Shown in pieces: positions 46,950 through 60,552 of a stretch of DNA of 64,000 nucleotides. Source of the stretch: Cymbidium sinense (Eukaryota; Streptophyta; Magnoliopsida; Asparagales; Orchidaceae); contig CM038214.1 in NCBI GenBank assembly GCA_021442155.1, positions 312,883,001 through 312,947,000 of the forward strand. The letters run 5' to 3'. A program made the translations under genes and the position numbers. The notes below the pieces were generated by a model, which was not told where the DNA came from, did not search any database, and was given only the letters and a program-made list of their open reading frames with translations. Position 1 is the stretch's first letter; every line of letters starts with the position of its first letter.

Positions 46950-48725
46950 TCATATTATATTACCATATATTATAGTACAATGTAGCATCATATATTTGAC
47001 CATGTAGTGATGTGTTTTTTGATGTTATAAGATGTTTTGAAATGTTTTAGTATATTATGGTATTGTGCCCTATAGTCTATAATGATATAAATAATACAAA
47101 TATTGATTTAATAAATCATATGATAAAATTTGTTAAAATTTATGTGTGAATTAGGTTGTAGTACCAAAGGTGTGCTGCGCCACTTGTAGTCTAAAAAGAA
47201 AAATTTTATGCTCAAAATAAATATTATATGTTGTAGCATAGTATAGCATCATATATCATAATATATTATTCTGCACATTTTAAATTCCTTTAGTATTTTA
47301 CAATCATGCAGTCTAGCCTACACTAGCATTATTTATAAAAAAGTTTATTTAGACTTTAAAATGGTGGAATTTGGCCAAATTCCTAATAGGTAGAGCATGG
47401 CATCATAATATATTATTTCAATTTAAAATATGTAAGTGATATTATTAAAATATATAGTATTTTACTATTTGGACTAATTTTATGATTTTTTATCTTAAAC
47501 AATCCCTTAGTATGTGATTTGCAATATAATATAATATAATATGTTATAGTGTATTATAACATAGGATTCCATAACATAGTGTAGCATCATGCATTATAAC
47601 ATACTATTGTGTATTATTACTTGTTGTTTAGCATATTTTAGTTTGTTATAATATGATGTCGTAGAGTTTGTGCTGGTATAATTTATAAAAATAATGATTT
47701 AGAGCTCGAGTTGATGAGATTTGGCCAAATTTATGGTGAGCTTTAGGGAACATCATTGGGGGTGTGCTAAGATGTGTCACTTAATCAAAGAATGGAATTT
47801 TTCATCCAAAATAAATGTTCATTTTTCAACCAAATTTTATAAATTTTTTTGCTTAAAGTGATTCATTTTAAGGTGTAATGTAAGATAATATATTATATGA
47901 AAAGATATTTAAATTTAATGTACATAACAATATAACTTAACATATATATGAATGTGTTGGTGTGTCACTAAATGTTATTGTACATTTTAGTGTGTTTTAC
48001 TTTTGTTATAATACATTTAGTCAAAACACACAAAAGTATTAATTTGAAGGTTGAGATGGAAGAATTTGGCCAAATTCATGGCACACACCAAGAAGCAACA
48101 CCAAAATTATGCTATTTTGTACCATTTCTAATAGAAAATTAATAATTTTACATCCAAAATGAACATTATTCATATTTTGAGAAAATTTTGTTATTTGTTC
48201 CTTTTAAGTGACTCTAATGAGGTGTAATGTTACATAATATATTATATTATAGCAAATTATAATATAACAACATATACTAAAATATAATATAGTGTGTTAA
48301 TTCACACTATAATATGTTTTTCATGATATTATATAGTTAGTTTGTGCTTATACCATCATAAATCATAAAATGTTGATTAAACTATTAAGATGATGTAATT
48401 TGAATGAATACATTGTTAGGCTTTTGGTTGAAGTATTAAAGGTGTGCATATAAGAAGAAATAAGATTTGATGAAAATTTCATGTCAAGGAAATGGAGGGA
48501 GATCTGCTATGGGATCACACATGCACTGGACATGACATGTGAGGGGACTATGTTGAGGGCATAGAAGAAGAAAATCTATTGGGGATAAGATTTATATTTG
48601 ATTTGATTATATTATTTATGGAAAGAAGATCCGCTGGGATAAGAATCTATATTCCACCAAAGAATAAGATCAAATCAACTTTAATTTATTTTGTTTTAAT
48701 TAATGTGGAGGCATATCTACTAGAG
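46950..48725 (-). repeat. Tandem-repeated 3' region of the Tat element (segment B)
   Basis: TTTGGCCAAATT-type cores recur at about 47373, 47724, 48069 and 48401 (spacings 351, 345, 332), with an older degenerate unit near 47130. Unit-to-unit differences are much larger than the A-to-B difference at the same unit. The array therefore formed before the two segments were duplicated. Confidence 0.65.
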
Positions 48726-49482
48726 ATATGGGCTTGAGTCTACTGGGGATCAAGTATAGGAACCTTATACTAGGGAAGCAGGTTTGTGCTATCCTCTAGG
48801 GATTAAGATTTGAGTTTGATTTCATAGATTTGTTTGGGGATGTATCTGCTAGGAATATGAGTTTGGTTAGATTTCTTTGATTTAGACTCTATTGGGGGAG
48901 TTGGTTTAATTTTGCTCTACCGAGGAGGTTGGTTTTGAATTTGATTTGTTTGCATGACTTATTTATATATGATTTGGGGCTCCACAAAAAGAAGGGTGTG
49001 AACTAATTCCACTGGGAAAAATTTGATTGGGTTTAATTTAATCGAAGTTAATGTACAATTTATGTGTGATGGGCCCACAGGGGGTTATATCAGCCCTGAC
49101 CTACCTCAGGTTTACAAATCCAAAGGGATAGTCTACCGGCTGCGGGGTAGAGCTAGCCAACCTACAGGGTTGCCTTTCAGTGAGCAAAAGTTGTGCTAGG
49201 AAAAAGGCGTAGCAGACTTACATCTTCCAAAGTGAGGAAAAATAGTTGGGGTGACCTATTGGATGCACAGCAAATCAAAGCTTACCTGGGGCGACTACTG
49301 AGTGAATGTCGATTGGGACTTATGTCAACTCAAAAGTAGTCAGGATTAATTTTATCTTAATTTCATGTGATTTGATATGGTTTGTTTGGTAGACTTACAT
49401 CCTCCAAAGAAAGAAGACCACTGCGGTGACACACTAGTAGATTAGCACGTTAATCTGACTTAGAGCAACTAATGAGTGAGTG
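48726..49482. other. Part of the element 3' region kept only in segment B
   Basis: About 757 bases have no partner in A, where GGCATATCTGTTAG joins directly to TGTCATTAAG near 20654. The stretch is rich in short repeats such as CTAGGGATTAAGATT, CTACTGGGGATCAAG and CTTACATC(C)TCCAAAG. No coding sequence is recognised. The left and right junctions share only a few bases, which fits a deletion in A. Confidence 0.55.
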
Positions 49483-49608
49483 TCATTAGGGGTGTTATCT
49501 CAACTCAGAGTAGCCTGAGATAAAAGATGTGTTTATTTTATGTGTTTGTGTATAGTTTGTGTTTGTGTTGTGTCAATGAAGGATAAGATGCCACTCAGGC
49601 TACTTACC

Positions 49609-50870
49609 CTACCCTAAACACATCATGGCAGATTCGCAAACAAAAATACTTTCGACATGGAAGAGATTGAATTCAAAATGGAAATTTTCATCTATGATAA
49701 TTATTTTCAAACATGATTTATAATATTTCTTTAAGTAAGGCCCATTGATTGGGTGCATTGGGTGCTCTCCGTTATGATTAATAAGCTGATAAGATACTCC
49801 TTGGTAGGCCTTCTCTAAGGCATAAGGGCCTTCCCATGTGGGTTCAAACTTGCATCCCATCTTACGACAAGTAACAATCGGTCTTCTTAGAACTAAAATA
49901 AGCTCTCTTACTTGAAAAGCTCTTGAATGTACCAACTTTTGGTGAGCTTGAATCATTTTAGTTTTGTACAACTTGAGGTTCTAGCATGTTCGTAGTTGTC
50001 TCTCCTCCAAACCTTCAAACTCTTCTAACCATATATTGGTGTTCTTCACGGTTGTGATCTTGCTACCCATAACTATTCTTAGTGATGTGATTTGGACTTC
50101 TAATGGTAGATCAGCTTCTAATGCATACACTAAGGAGAAAGGAGTAGGCTGAGTTGGAGTTCTATATGTGGTGCTTTAGGCCCATAAGGGTTCAACTAAT
50201 TGCTCATGCCATTATCACTTGTTGTTGTCGAGTGTCTTGTTTAATATTTATATGAGAGTTTTGTTGAAGGATTCTGCTAATCCATTTTCCCTTGGGTAGT
50301 TAATGGTAGAATATATCTAATCTATGTTGTGTCTCTGGGCAAAGTTGTTGATCTCGGTGCTCTTGAATGCAATACCATTATCAGATAGAATTTGTCGAGG
50401 CACTCTGAACCTATATATGATATGGTTCCTAAAAACTAGAGCACATGATAAGTTGTGACCTCTCTAAGCAGAATCACCTTTGCCCATTTGGAAAAGTAGT
50501 CAGTAGCAGCTAAGATGAACCGAAGGAGGATCAATCAAACCCACTATGTCAGTAGCCCAACACTCGAATGGCCATGAGGCCAATGTAGGATGTAAAATGT
50601 TGGGTGGTTCGTGTAGGACCACACCATGTATTTGACATTGGTGTCATCGCCTAGTTGTATCCAAGCAAGCTTTGATCATCAATGGCTAGTAGTATCTTAA
50701 TCTCTTGACCTTGGCTTTCATTTTTAGAATAGATTAGTTGGCTCCACATAATCCTGAGAGTGCCTTAACATGATCTTATGAGCTTCATGCTTTTCTAAAT
50801 AACGTAACCACATATGATCCAAAGACCATTGGTATAAGACACCATCCACAAGAGCGTAGGAAAGTGCTCT
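49609..50870 (-). pseudogene. Integrase domain, decayed but motif-rich (segment B)
   Basis: In broken minus-strand frames the integrase is recognisable from LHPTLASWPFECWATDIVGL (first Asp, about 50548) through DYFSKW-like sequence, RVPRQILSDNGIAFKS (second Asp, about 50380) and YPRENGLAESFNKTL (Glu, about 50275). All three DDE residues survive. The C-terminal piece 49971-49609 contains FEPTWEGPYALEKAYQGVSY, the GPY/F module of gypsy integrases. An intact enzyme would insert the element cDNA. Several stops fall within the core. Confidence 0.8.
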
Positions 50871-51086
50871 CTACTTCATCTGATAAGCTTGAGACTTCTT
50901 TTGAGGCAGTTTGCCTTTATTTAGGTAATCCATGAATAGTTTCCTCCAATATAACTCATCATCCTTCTTGGAAATGGCAACCTCCCCTTCAAGAGAGTAC
51001 TTTTTGATGAGTTCAATATCAATAAGGGATAAGACTTGTCTATTTTGAACCTTTAATGATATAGAGTCATCCTTAGGACATGCCAA
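50871..51086 (-). pseudogene. Linker between second RNase H and integrase (segment B)
   Basis: The open piece of 71 residues has MACPKDDSISLKVQNRQVLS, then YSLEGEVAISKKDDELYWRK and LFMDYLNKGKLPQKKSQAYQ. It matches the Tat linker region containing W...YL..G.LP that precedes the integrase zinc-binding part. I see no catalytic residues. Confidence 0.65.
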
Positions 51087-51224
51087 CTCTTTGGCAAACT
51101 TGGCTAAAGCATACGCTATGGCATTCTCTCCTCAAAGAATCTTATAAATGGTAACCTCTAAGATTTGGGCCAACAACTACATGGTGTACTTATGGTAGTG
51201 ATGGAGCTTGGGCTTTATAACCTT

Positions 51225-51617
51225 TTAGGACCCATCCGTTTGTTTAATAACTAGCTGAGAATCCTCAAAGATGTTGATGTTATGGATGTATAGAGTACTG
51301 GCTAACTCCAGATGGGCAATCAGAGCCTCATATTTAGCTTCATTGTTGGTGCAAGGATTAGACAAATGAAATGAGAATCTCATCACATTGTAGTTTGGAG
51401 TTAAGAGAACTATTCCTACCCCTGCTTTTCTTGGAATAATGGATTGTAGTTCTTCAGCTCTTTGAGAGAAAGCCACACCATCAAAGTACATCTCCCAGTG
51501 GTGAAAGCTAGTATCCTTTATGTTCATGATTTGTTCATCTGGGAGATCATCACTAAGCAGAGAGTCAACAGGAAGTGGGTGTGCTGCTAAGAAATCCGCC
51601 AGTGCTTGTCCTTTCAC
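51225..51617 (-). pseudogene. Second (archaeal-type) RNase H (segment B)
   Basis: This is one of the longest clean pieces of the element, 130 residues. It runs KGQALADFLAAHPLPVDSLL, then a linker, HHWEMYFDGVAF with the first catalytic Asp, AGVGIVLLTPNYNVMRFSFH, CTNNEAKYEALIAHLELA with the catalytic Glu, and IFEDSQLVIKQ with another Asp. The D, E, D set is visible. A second RNase H in this position is a hallmark of Tat-lineage elements. The open frame at 51520-51762 on the other strand is a shadow. Confidence 0.82.
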
Positions 51618-51659
51618 CGCACAGAGGTGTACAAAGGTAATGTCATACTATGAGAGGAT

Positions 51660-52169
51660 CATATACCATTATGCCAACCATCCGGATAGTGTCGACCATG
51701 TCATGAGATACTGTAGTGAATTTATCCTAGAGATTAAATTCACCTTAGGAGAAAGCATGTAGTGCTGTAGCTTTTGGGAGGCAAAGATTAAAGTTAGGCA
51801 ATGCTTCTCAATGTGTGGATAATTAGCCTCAGTAGGGATTAGACAATGGCTAAGGTAGTAGAGAGTATTTTCCTTCCCTTAGCCATTGGCTTAGGCCAAC
51901 AAAGCACCAAGGGAGTCATCTAACACAGCAGTATAAAGTATGAGTGGCTTGCTTGAGATAAGGACTGCTAGAACCAGTGAAGTCACAAGGTAATGCTTGA
52001 TATCTTTGAAGGCATGCTCACACCTGTCATCCCACTTAAACTTGGCATCCTTTTTCACAAGTGTTGAAAATGGCTGACATCTTCCAGATAGGTTAGATAT
52101 AAAGCATCTTAGATACGCTAATTGCCCTTGGAATGGTCTGAGTTGTGTTAAACTTTTAGGGGGTGGCAC
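51660..52169 (-). pseudogene. RT thumb and first RNase H (segment B)
   Basis: 52169-51891 reads PPPKSLTQLRPFQGQLAYLR, FISNLSGRCQPFSTLVKKDA and FKWDDRCEHAFKDIKHYL, the classic thumb/connection block, followed by LILYTAVLDDSLGALLA at the RNase H start. The rest of RNase H continues with breaks to about 51700. Most of the thumb block is deleted in segment A. Confidence 0.82.
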
Positions 52170-52960
52170 TTCTAATATTACCTTGATCTTCTCAAAATCG
52201 ATTTTGATTCCCTAATGCCAGACAACAAACCCAAGGAATTTCCCTAAAGCAACTCCGAATGCAAACTTCAGGGGGTTCCTTTTGAGGTTAAATTATGTTA
52301 ACTGTTCAAAAACTACTCTCAAGTCAAAGAGATGGTCTTCCTTTCCTCTACTTTTGACCATGAGATTGTTGACATAGCACTCAACTTGATTATGAATGAG
52401 TTCATCAAAGATTCAATTCATAGCCCGCTGGTATGTAGCACCGATATTTTTAAGGCTGAATGGCATAACCTTATAGCAATAGATTCTGATCGGGGTTCTA
52501 AAAGAAGTGTTTCTTTCCTTTTCAGGGGCCATCTTTATTTGGTTAAATCTAGATGAACCATCCATGAAAGAGAAGGCTGCATTAGATGAGGCAATGTCCA
52601 CCATTAGCTCTAGGATTAGTCGTGGAAATTCATCTTTTGGACATGGCTTATTTAAATCCCTAAAATTGAAACATATGTGAATTTGGCCATTCTTTTTCTT
52701 AATTAAGATGATGTAGGCTAACCAAGTAGGGTATTTTTCTTCCTAGATGAAGCCATCATCGATCAATTTCTTGACTTCATAAATGACCTGTTGTTCTATG
52801 TCTAATCGCATGCATCTAGGAGCTTGCTTGATAGGGTTAGCAGTAGGCTCTCTTGCTAGTTTATGGATCGCTACATCAAGAGTCAATCCATGCATCTCTT
52901 CATAACTCCTACAAAGTAGTCCTTAAACTCATAATACTAACCATGTCATTGGTTTTAATT
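52170..52960 (-). pseudogene. Reverse transcriptase, decayed (segment B)
   Basis: FSFMDGSSRFNQIKMAPEKE, then YCYKVMPFSLKNIGATYQRA (52604-52413) matches segment A. The catalytic YVDD box reads YVNN (bases 52365-52376), so both aspartates are changed. Upstream, words such as the LARE-like and RPMRLDIEQQVI-equivalent region near 52760-52860 are frame-broken. Confidence 0.8.
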
Positions 52961-52973
52961 TCATTCAACAAAG

Positions 52974-53939
52974 TTAATATTGATGTATGTGTGGATCTTC
53001 TTCGCCTTGTTTGATTTTCTTGAGCTTGTCGATGGTTGACTTGATCTCTTCTTCAAACTCTAGTGGTGCATCTTTGACTTCAATATCATTTAGATCATCT
53101 GAAGTTTCTAAGAATAGCTCCTCATATGAGTTAATGTGATTTGAAAAAAACCTATCAAATTCTAAATGATTGGTGATGACTAAGTAAAGAATCATTATCA
53201 TCAGACCCACTATCAATCTAGTCCCGATCTTGATTGAGAGCTTTTGCATTTGTTCTTCCATATTCTTTCGAAGTAATTTGACCTGTGCTTTACCAATGAG
53301 ATTTTTTTGAAAAGAAAAAAAGTTTCAAGTATGTGGGATTAACCCTTTCTTTGCTAAATTATGAACAGAAGACAAGTATCAATCAAAAGGTAATTGTATT
53401 AAATCTTTATATGAATCTGCTTCAACTTCTTGACTTGAGGATGATGCACCCAGAAAGAACCTCTGAGTCTTCACACCTGTGGATGTTTTAGGGGCTTCCT
53501 TAACCATAAAACCTTTAACTTTTTGAGAGGAAAGTGGGGTTAGAGCTTAGGTTCCCAACTGATGCTTAACTGTTTCATATATAGACTTGGACAGACTTAT
53601 GCTTTACTGTAGATCTTGATCTTCATCACTATCTAGCTCAAGTGTCACCTCCAAAGAAATCTAGTGCTCAGAAGAGCTGGCTGGTGTGCTAACCATATAG
53701 GACTCATCTTATGAAGTAGATTCTAAGTCTATATGGATAGTAGGTGTACTTCTGGTAGCTGAGACATATCTTCTATTGGGTGGCCAATAAATAGGTTTTT
53801 CACCCCTGGGACTGCCTCTAAACTGGCCTCTTCTCTGCCTGGTGGTGGTCAGATCGTCATACCCAAATGTTCGAATGGAGTAATGAACTGTGGGTGGAAT
53901 CTAATGTAAGACTCCACTTCCTCCTCTAAGTCTATTTCT
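52974..53939 (-). pseudogene. Protease-RT linker (segment B)
   Basis: The acidic/lysine-rich open piece 53261-52974 (NHLEFDRFFSNHINSYEELF, LEFEEEIKSTIDKLKKIKQG) precedes RT. The rest is degenerate. The homologous A region is 23961-24816. Confidence 0.55.
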
Positions 53940-54332
53940 GCTCCCTTTTATTTTCTTTTTCATTTTCTCCTTTCTTTTCTTTTTATTTTTCACTTAATTC
54001 TTATTTTTCTCTTTCTTTTTCTTTTCTTTTTCTTTTTCTTTTATTTTTAAACTTTGGCCAAGTTTGTGAGAATAGACTTGTTGATTTTGAGGGAGGTAGT
54101 AAGTCGCATCCTCATATATGCTGATCTCATGAACTATAAATGACTCGAGATCTCCTTTGAAATATAGATGATCCCACCTTACACTGATGTAGAGTGGATG
54201 GAACTATGTTGTTCTCATGTTTCCATGTTCTACCAAGGAAAGCATTCAAAGATGTATCTGAGTTTATAACATGAAACTTGGCTTCTGTCTTCCAATCATC
54301 TATCTCCAAGAGCAACACTATGGAGCCTAAGG
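53940..54332 (-). pseudogene. Protease C-terminus and Lys-Glu repeat tract (segment B)
   Basis: 54318-54127 reads LLLEIDDWKTEAKFHVINSD, then FLGRTWKHENNIVPSTLHQC, the protease end and conserved following block. The pyrimidine tract (CTTTTT/TTTTCT units, about 53950-54045) encodes Lys/Glu-rich residues, as in segment A but with more interruptions. The protease reading is cut at about 54332 by the nested insertion and resumes at 61230. Confidence 0.75.
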
Positions 54333-54644
54333 CCTATTGACCTCACTATTGGAGTGTGGATTCAGTCTTCCCATCTTAGACTTAGGAGTTTTCTAGATAC
54401 TAAGACTTCCCTAGTCATAAGACACTTCTAACAATTAGGTAAACACTTAACCTAAGCCTAAAGACTTAGAAGGGTTAACCATAGTATTAAATTATGCCTT
54501 AGGGATTAGGATAATCCACCTACCCTACAACCCAAATCCAATCCATATTCACCTCTCAAACTGAACCTTAAGTTCAATTCAAATGTCAAATTCAAATCTA
54601 AATCCAAACATAAATTCCAAAACCAAATGATTAAAGCCCATGAT

Positions 54645-55165
54645 CAAATCCAAACATGAAACCCTTCCTAAGCCATATGACTTATCCCATGGACTTAGCC
54701 AAATCTTAATCCAAATCAATCCAGAATCAATTGATTTTCTCATAATCAATTTATATCTTCAATCATCTTCATAAATATAAGTCAAATCTACATTCAAATG
54801 ATCAAAACTAAGTCAAACTAAATCATATTAAATCAAAACCCTTCTTAAGCCATATTACCTATCCCATGGTCTTAGCCAAATCTTAATCCAAATCAAGTCA
54901 AACTCAATTGATTTTCTTACAAATCAATCATATTTTCAATCATCTTCATAAATTTAAATGAAATAGACATTTAAATCATCATAACTAAATCAAACCAAAT
55001 CAAAATCCAAACCTAAGCCACATGACTCAACTCTATGGACATAAGCCAAATTCCATCATTCTGAAACCTAAATTCAATTGATTTTCTCATGAATCAATCA
55101 TACCTTCAATCATATTCACAAATATAAATGAAATCTACAATCATCAAGCTAAACCAAAATCAACC
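54645..55165. repeat. Three-unit tandem repeat, about 168-177 bases (segment B)
   Basis: Units carry CTAAGCCATATGAC-type words at about 54667, 54844 and 55012. They are collinear with the three units of segment A. Confidence 0.7.
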
Positions 55166-58100
55166 CAAGTCAAACCCAACTTAACCCTTTTGACATGAAA
55201 TGTTCAAATGAACCAAAACCCATTTGAACCCAAGCCAATTGCAATTAAATTTATATATCAATCCCAAATCCATATATATACTCAACTAAATCAAACTCAA
55301 ACCAAAATCAAGCCAACTACAATTGGTCTACTTGACCCAAATTGGATTGAACCAAGCCCACAAAAACCTCCTATCAAGATTGTTGATCACCCTAGGCAGA
55401 TCAATTATCATAAAATAGGTCAAACCAAGTCAACTTGGTCATTTGATCAAGTCAACCCCTTTACCCATATTAACCCAAACTAGCCAAATTGCAACCTAAG
55501 CCAAATCCCTTGATGCTAATGATTCATACAAAATCAAAATCAATATTTGAATATGAATTGATATTCAATTGAGCCAAACCAAACCCAATAATCCCTCTTA
55601 ACCCAAGTTGACCCAAATTGACCTAAAAGACCAAATTGGATCAAATCAAAATATAAAACAAATTGATTGCAATCAACGACTCAAGTTCATTCCAAATTGA
55701 TTGTTGAACTTGACCAATGCCATGATTGGACCCAATTGAACCTAGTTGACCCACTTAGAAAAAATTGACCTAAAGGTTCAAATTGGCCTAAATTAAAACC
55801 AAATCTAAATTAATTGAAACCAAAGCATACAATCATCTTTAATTGGTCAACTAAACCCAAACCAACACCTAACCCAAGCCAATTTGTCTAATTTGGTCAA
55901 ATTGGTCAACTTAACTAATTTGACCCAAATGAATTAAAATGAGCCAAAATCAAATATAAGCCAAACTAAACCAAACCAATTAAACCAAAACATCCCAAAT
56001 GATCATATGAACTTGACCCAACCCTTGGTTTGGCCTAATTTGGCCAATTGGTCAACTTGACCCAACCTAACCCAATTTGGCCTAAATGAGTCAAATTGAG
56101 CCAAACCTAACCAAATTAACTCCCTTTGACTTGCAATTTGGGCTAACCCACTTTTAGCTTATTTTAAATCTACCCAAATCAAATCCAATGCTGAATGATC
56201 ATTCTACCTTTAGTTCAAGGGCATGACATGAGACAAATCACCCATGTAAGTGGTCATTTCCATTCCTTGGCCACTTGGTACTCTCCTAATGGTCCACCTA
56301 GGCACCTAGGACACTACCCAACCTGACCCAAGCGGTGGTTGGGTCAACCATGACCCATGGGAGGTGAAATCACCTCACCCTCCCCATTAAAGCATTTTAA
56401 ACCCATAGGACACCCATGATTCCTTCTTAGCAGCCACTACCACACCTTCAACCAACCAAGCTGAGCCAACTCACCTCCTCCCTGGCACCCATGACTCCCT
56501 AATATGGTCGTACTGCGACTATAAGCTAAACTTGATCCCACCATTTGATCAAGATGAAGGGGGGTATACACCCCTCATTTCCACTCAAACACACACAAAA
56601 ATCATTCTTCAATTGCCTAGCTATGCAAGATGACATGCTAGAGCCATTTTGTTAGTTCCCATGCTCATTCCTCGATCAAAAACTGCCATTCCCATCCATC
56701 CCAAAATAAGACACTCCCATTTCCAACCTAACTTTCCCATTTCTCCATCAAACTCAAATTAACTTTGCACGCACCTTCCCTAGGCCTCGTCGAGCAAGTT
56801 TGAATCATCTCCCAAGCTTCTTGAGCACCAAAGGTGGGACATCGATCAAAGCTGAGCTCTAGATCATCGGTTCGTGCCCTTTTGAGTTAACGTCAAGGAA
56901 TTGATCCAATTGCTACTCAACAGGGCTTCGCCTCTACTAGATGAAGCTTCCTCATTTGTTCGAGCAGCCGGTCTTGAGGTCTAGCAAGGTATGCTTCCAA
57001 AATTGATCCTTAGGCAAAAATGGGTTGGAGATTTTTGAAGAAAACTTGCATCTAGTGTGATCATGACCATTGGATCCCTTCCAATCGATGTTGTGAAGGT
57101 GTCGAATCTTTTTGGAGTTGATCTGAGCTATGGTAAACTCAGATCAAGTGAGTAATGGGGAATGAACTCCATTCTCCATCACTCGCGTGATGTTAAATCA
57201 TGCATCATCCACTCCATGTGATCGAAATGGATGATCATTATTAGATCTACTAGATCAATTTGATTTAATCCTATTAGGATGTGGGGTTAATTGTAGCCGT
57301 CCGATCATAAATTGGATGGTAGATAAGAAAGCGCGTCCACTACCGTAACGTAGGTACTGAGTCAGATAAGTTTTAAGTAGCTAATCCCGGGATGCCACGT
57401 GAAAGACACGCCCTGTCAGTGCACCACTTGGTGCCAACAGGATTAGGCTTTAATTAGGCTTAATTAAATATTTTTAATGGCTGAAACTTCTAAAAATCAT
57501 AAAAAAATCATAGAGAAATAAAAAAATACAAATAAATACTTATTTTAAAGGTATTTTGAAGGATAATTAATTAAATATGATATTAACTAATTTTGAATAG
57601 TAATTAAGGTTTAATTATAAAATTAATTAGCTGAATTACTCTTTAATTACTTGAGAAATTAATCTTAAATTTTGTGGGTTAATTTAATGGGATGACCTCT
57701 ACCTCCCATGATTTTATTAGGATTTATTGCTCACTTAATTTAAAAAATTAAGTAATTAAATCTTAACTAATCTTTTAAGTTAATTAATGATTAATTAATT
57801 CCATGAATGATAATAAATTGGTTAATTAAGTTTATGAATCATTGTTCAACATTAAGTGAACTAAGGAATAAGGTTGTGACCCCTTTCCCTAAGTTCGTTT
57901 CACCCTTTTTTAAAATGAAATTAATTAAGATTTAACTAATTAATTAAATCACTTAATTAAATTGAAATCATAATCACATCAAACCTTAATTAATTAAATC
58001 ATGGGGTAGATCTTTAGGTGTTTAATAACCTAAAGGTGTTTAATGAAATTAAGGTTTGTCCATGTATTAAACCTTCATTCTTATGTATTTTAACATTAAA

Positions 58101-58189
58101 ATTTTGATAGAGCTTCAATTCATATATATAAATGATTAAATCAAAAAGAGATACAATCTTTGCATGGTTTTCTTTCCCTCATTTATGTA

Positions 58190-58620
58190 TACATCAATGT
58201 GTGTCCAAGAAAAGCAAGTATATAGTCTGGACATCCCGAGAATATGAGGCTTTAGTTTGCCCGAAGGAGGTCATTTGATTACCTCACTTCCCTGATTTAA
58301 TAATGACACGTACTTGCCTATATCTTTGTGCATGTATATGTATATGTGATTAGTGAATGAAAATCCCATTTTACATTAAAATTGCATGCATTCATAATTG
58401 ACTAAGTGGTTGAATTAATTAGCCATATGATTTGGATCTTACTTCCTATGTTCATGAATACAAATTTACATATGTTTCAATGCAAATGGGTATATAGTCT
58501 GGACATCTCGAGAATATGAGGCTTTAGCTAGCTCTAAAGAGGTCATTTGATTACCTCACTTCCCTAATTTAACAACGGCACATGCTTATTTAATTTCATT
58601 CTTATGTCATTTTTGTTTAA
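58190..58620. repeat. Direct repeat pair around TAGTCTGGACATC (segment B)
   Basis: Two copies start near 58223 and 58495 (272 bases apart), each with GAGAATATGAGGCTTTAG, GGTCATTTGATTACCTCACT and TCCCT. Comparison with A implies at least three original units. B has lost the first one with the 825 bases before it, and A has lost the interval between the others. Confidence 0.68.
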
Positions 58621-59150
58621 TAATTTGGATAAAGTTTTAAATTAATATGTTTAAATAATTCAAACAAATAAATTATAAATTCTAAACATACACATATGTT
58701 CATCATTTAAGTGTGCTAAAATATGTTGCATGGATATATATACTTAGGATTAAATCATATGCAAGTTACATGTGATGGAAAGGAATGATTTATTAAATGT
58801 CATGTGCTAGTAATTCAATTAAATTAATCTTAGGATGCCTTTCATTTTGAATAGGATTACTTAAAGTGAACCTAAACTTAAGATTAATTAAATCATTTAA
58901 TAAGCTATTCACTAAAGAAAACTAAATCAAATTAATATAGTTTACAAAGTGATTTAAGGTATGGATGAAAGAGGGCAATCTCTTTTCCTCTCTTTATAAC
59001 ACTTAGTTGCTAAGTGTAATCAAATGAAACAAAAGAAAACACAAATTAAAATTCTCAAATCAATTAAACTACTTCAAGTGAAATCAACCTTTCATGTTAT
59101 ATTGAATCCTTCTACACTTAGAAAATACAACACTAATGCCTAACAAGACT

Positions 59151-60552
59151 TACCACACAAGACTTAATACATTAGAATTAAGTCACCACTTCTAAGTTAG
59201 GATAGTATGATGTGATATATAATTTTTTTTGATGTATTATTTTAGATTAGATGTTAGGGTGTATTTTTCATAGACTGGATGACAGGTCAATATTAGCTTA
59301 ATCATATTTTATGTAGGGGATTATGCTTAAGGGATGCTTAAAAATAAATGTGAATGCCATTTTTGCAGGTTGCTTAAATCTTTAAGCATAATCCAAGTTA
59401 GACGATAGTTAGTGTGTATGGTGCTAAGTATAAATTATAAATACAACTACTTTGGATTATATGCATATTTAGCTAACATCTATTTTGCAGGTGTAGTTAG
59501 ATTTACTTCTACCATAAAAATGTAATTTTTGCAATAGGAATTAGGATTACAGCTATGGGGGATTAGGATGACCAATGGCCAGAAGGCTTTGTCCTGGGGT
59601 GCCCTGTGATGCCTTTGAAGCAAGCACCATCCAAATCAAAGAAGGAACTAAATCAGAAATGGAGATATGAAACCCCATAGAATTTAATACAATTATAATT
59701 ATTCTTTCATATTCTAGGTTATATGAGGGTAGAGCTCACCCATCTTTTCTCTCTTCGGATTGTATAGAGGTACTCGATCGCACCAATTTTTTATTCTTTT
59801 ATGATAGTTTATATAATTGTTTAATGTTATGTTTACATTGTGCATTAGGATGACATGCTTTTCTTAGTTTCTTAAATGATTGATGCTTTAATGTGTAGCT
59901 TGGATACAATCAGACTTTTAGGATAAAAATAACTTTTCTACCTAACTAATCACTCATAATTAAATTTTAAATAACTTATAACCTCATCATAAAGCCTAAG
60001 ACATAAATAAGATAATTAAAATATTTAGCAAACCCTTAGCTATATGGTTGTAGGTTTCACATCATGCATGTATATTATTTCTCTCTTGAACTTGAAGGAT
60101 CTCCATCCTTACATGATAAAGGAATGCTTGACCTGTGAGGGCACCCCTTGTGGTGGAGAACACCTTCTTCTAGCTAATTTGACCTATAACCTATTTCATC
60201 ATGCATTTAGGCATAAGAAATCCTAAAGCCTCTATCAAATATTGTGTCTAAAATGGAATAAAATTTGAAAATATTTTGCATCTATAGATTAAGTCTTATG
60301 CTCATACCACTCATGCTCTAGTCTCTTATGGAGTGTGTTTAGGGCTTTAATCTCTTTTTAATTAAAAAATTACCCTAGCTATCTTACAATTCATAAGACT
60401 AGACTACATGGTTTTAAAATTATAGGAGGAGTTAGCAGGTGGCCAATCCATGCGGTTATAAGTCCAGAAATCAGACAATTTATTCTCTCTTGTGGAGGTA
60501 AACACTTATGTCCACCTGTTGCTTAAATTTAAGTCATGCTTTAGCTCGTACT
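59151..60552. other. 1.4 kb stretch inside the nested insertion, absent from segment A
   Basis: Sequence between AACAAGACT (59150) and AAAGTTCCCTAAA (60553) is missing in A, where AACAAGATT joins AAAGCTCCCTAGA near 30570. I find no coding motif, terminal inverted repeat or target duplication. A plus-strand open frame of 60 codons at 60044-60226 has no supporting feature. Deletion from A is as likely as insertion into B. Confidence 0.5.
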
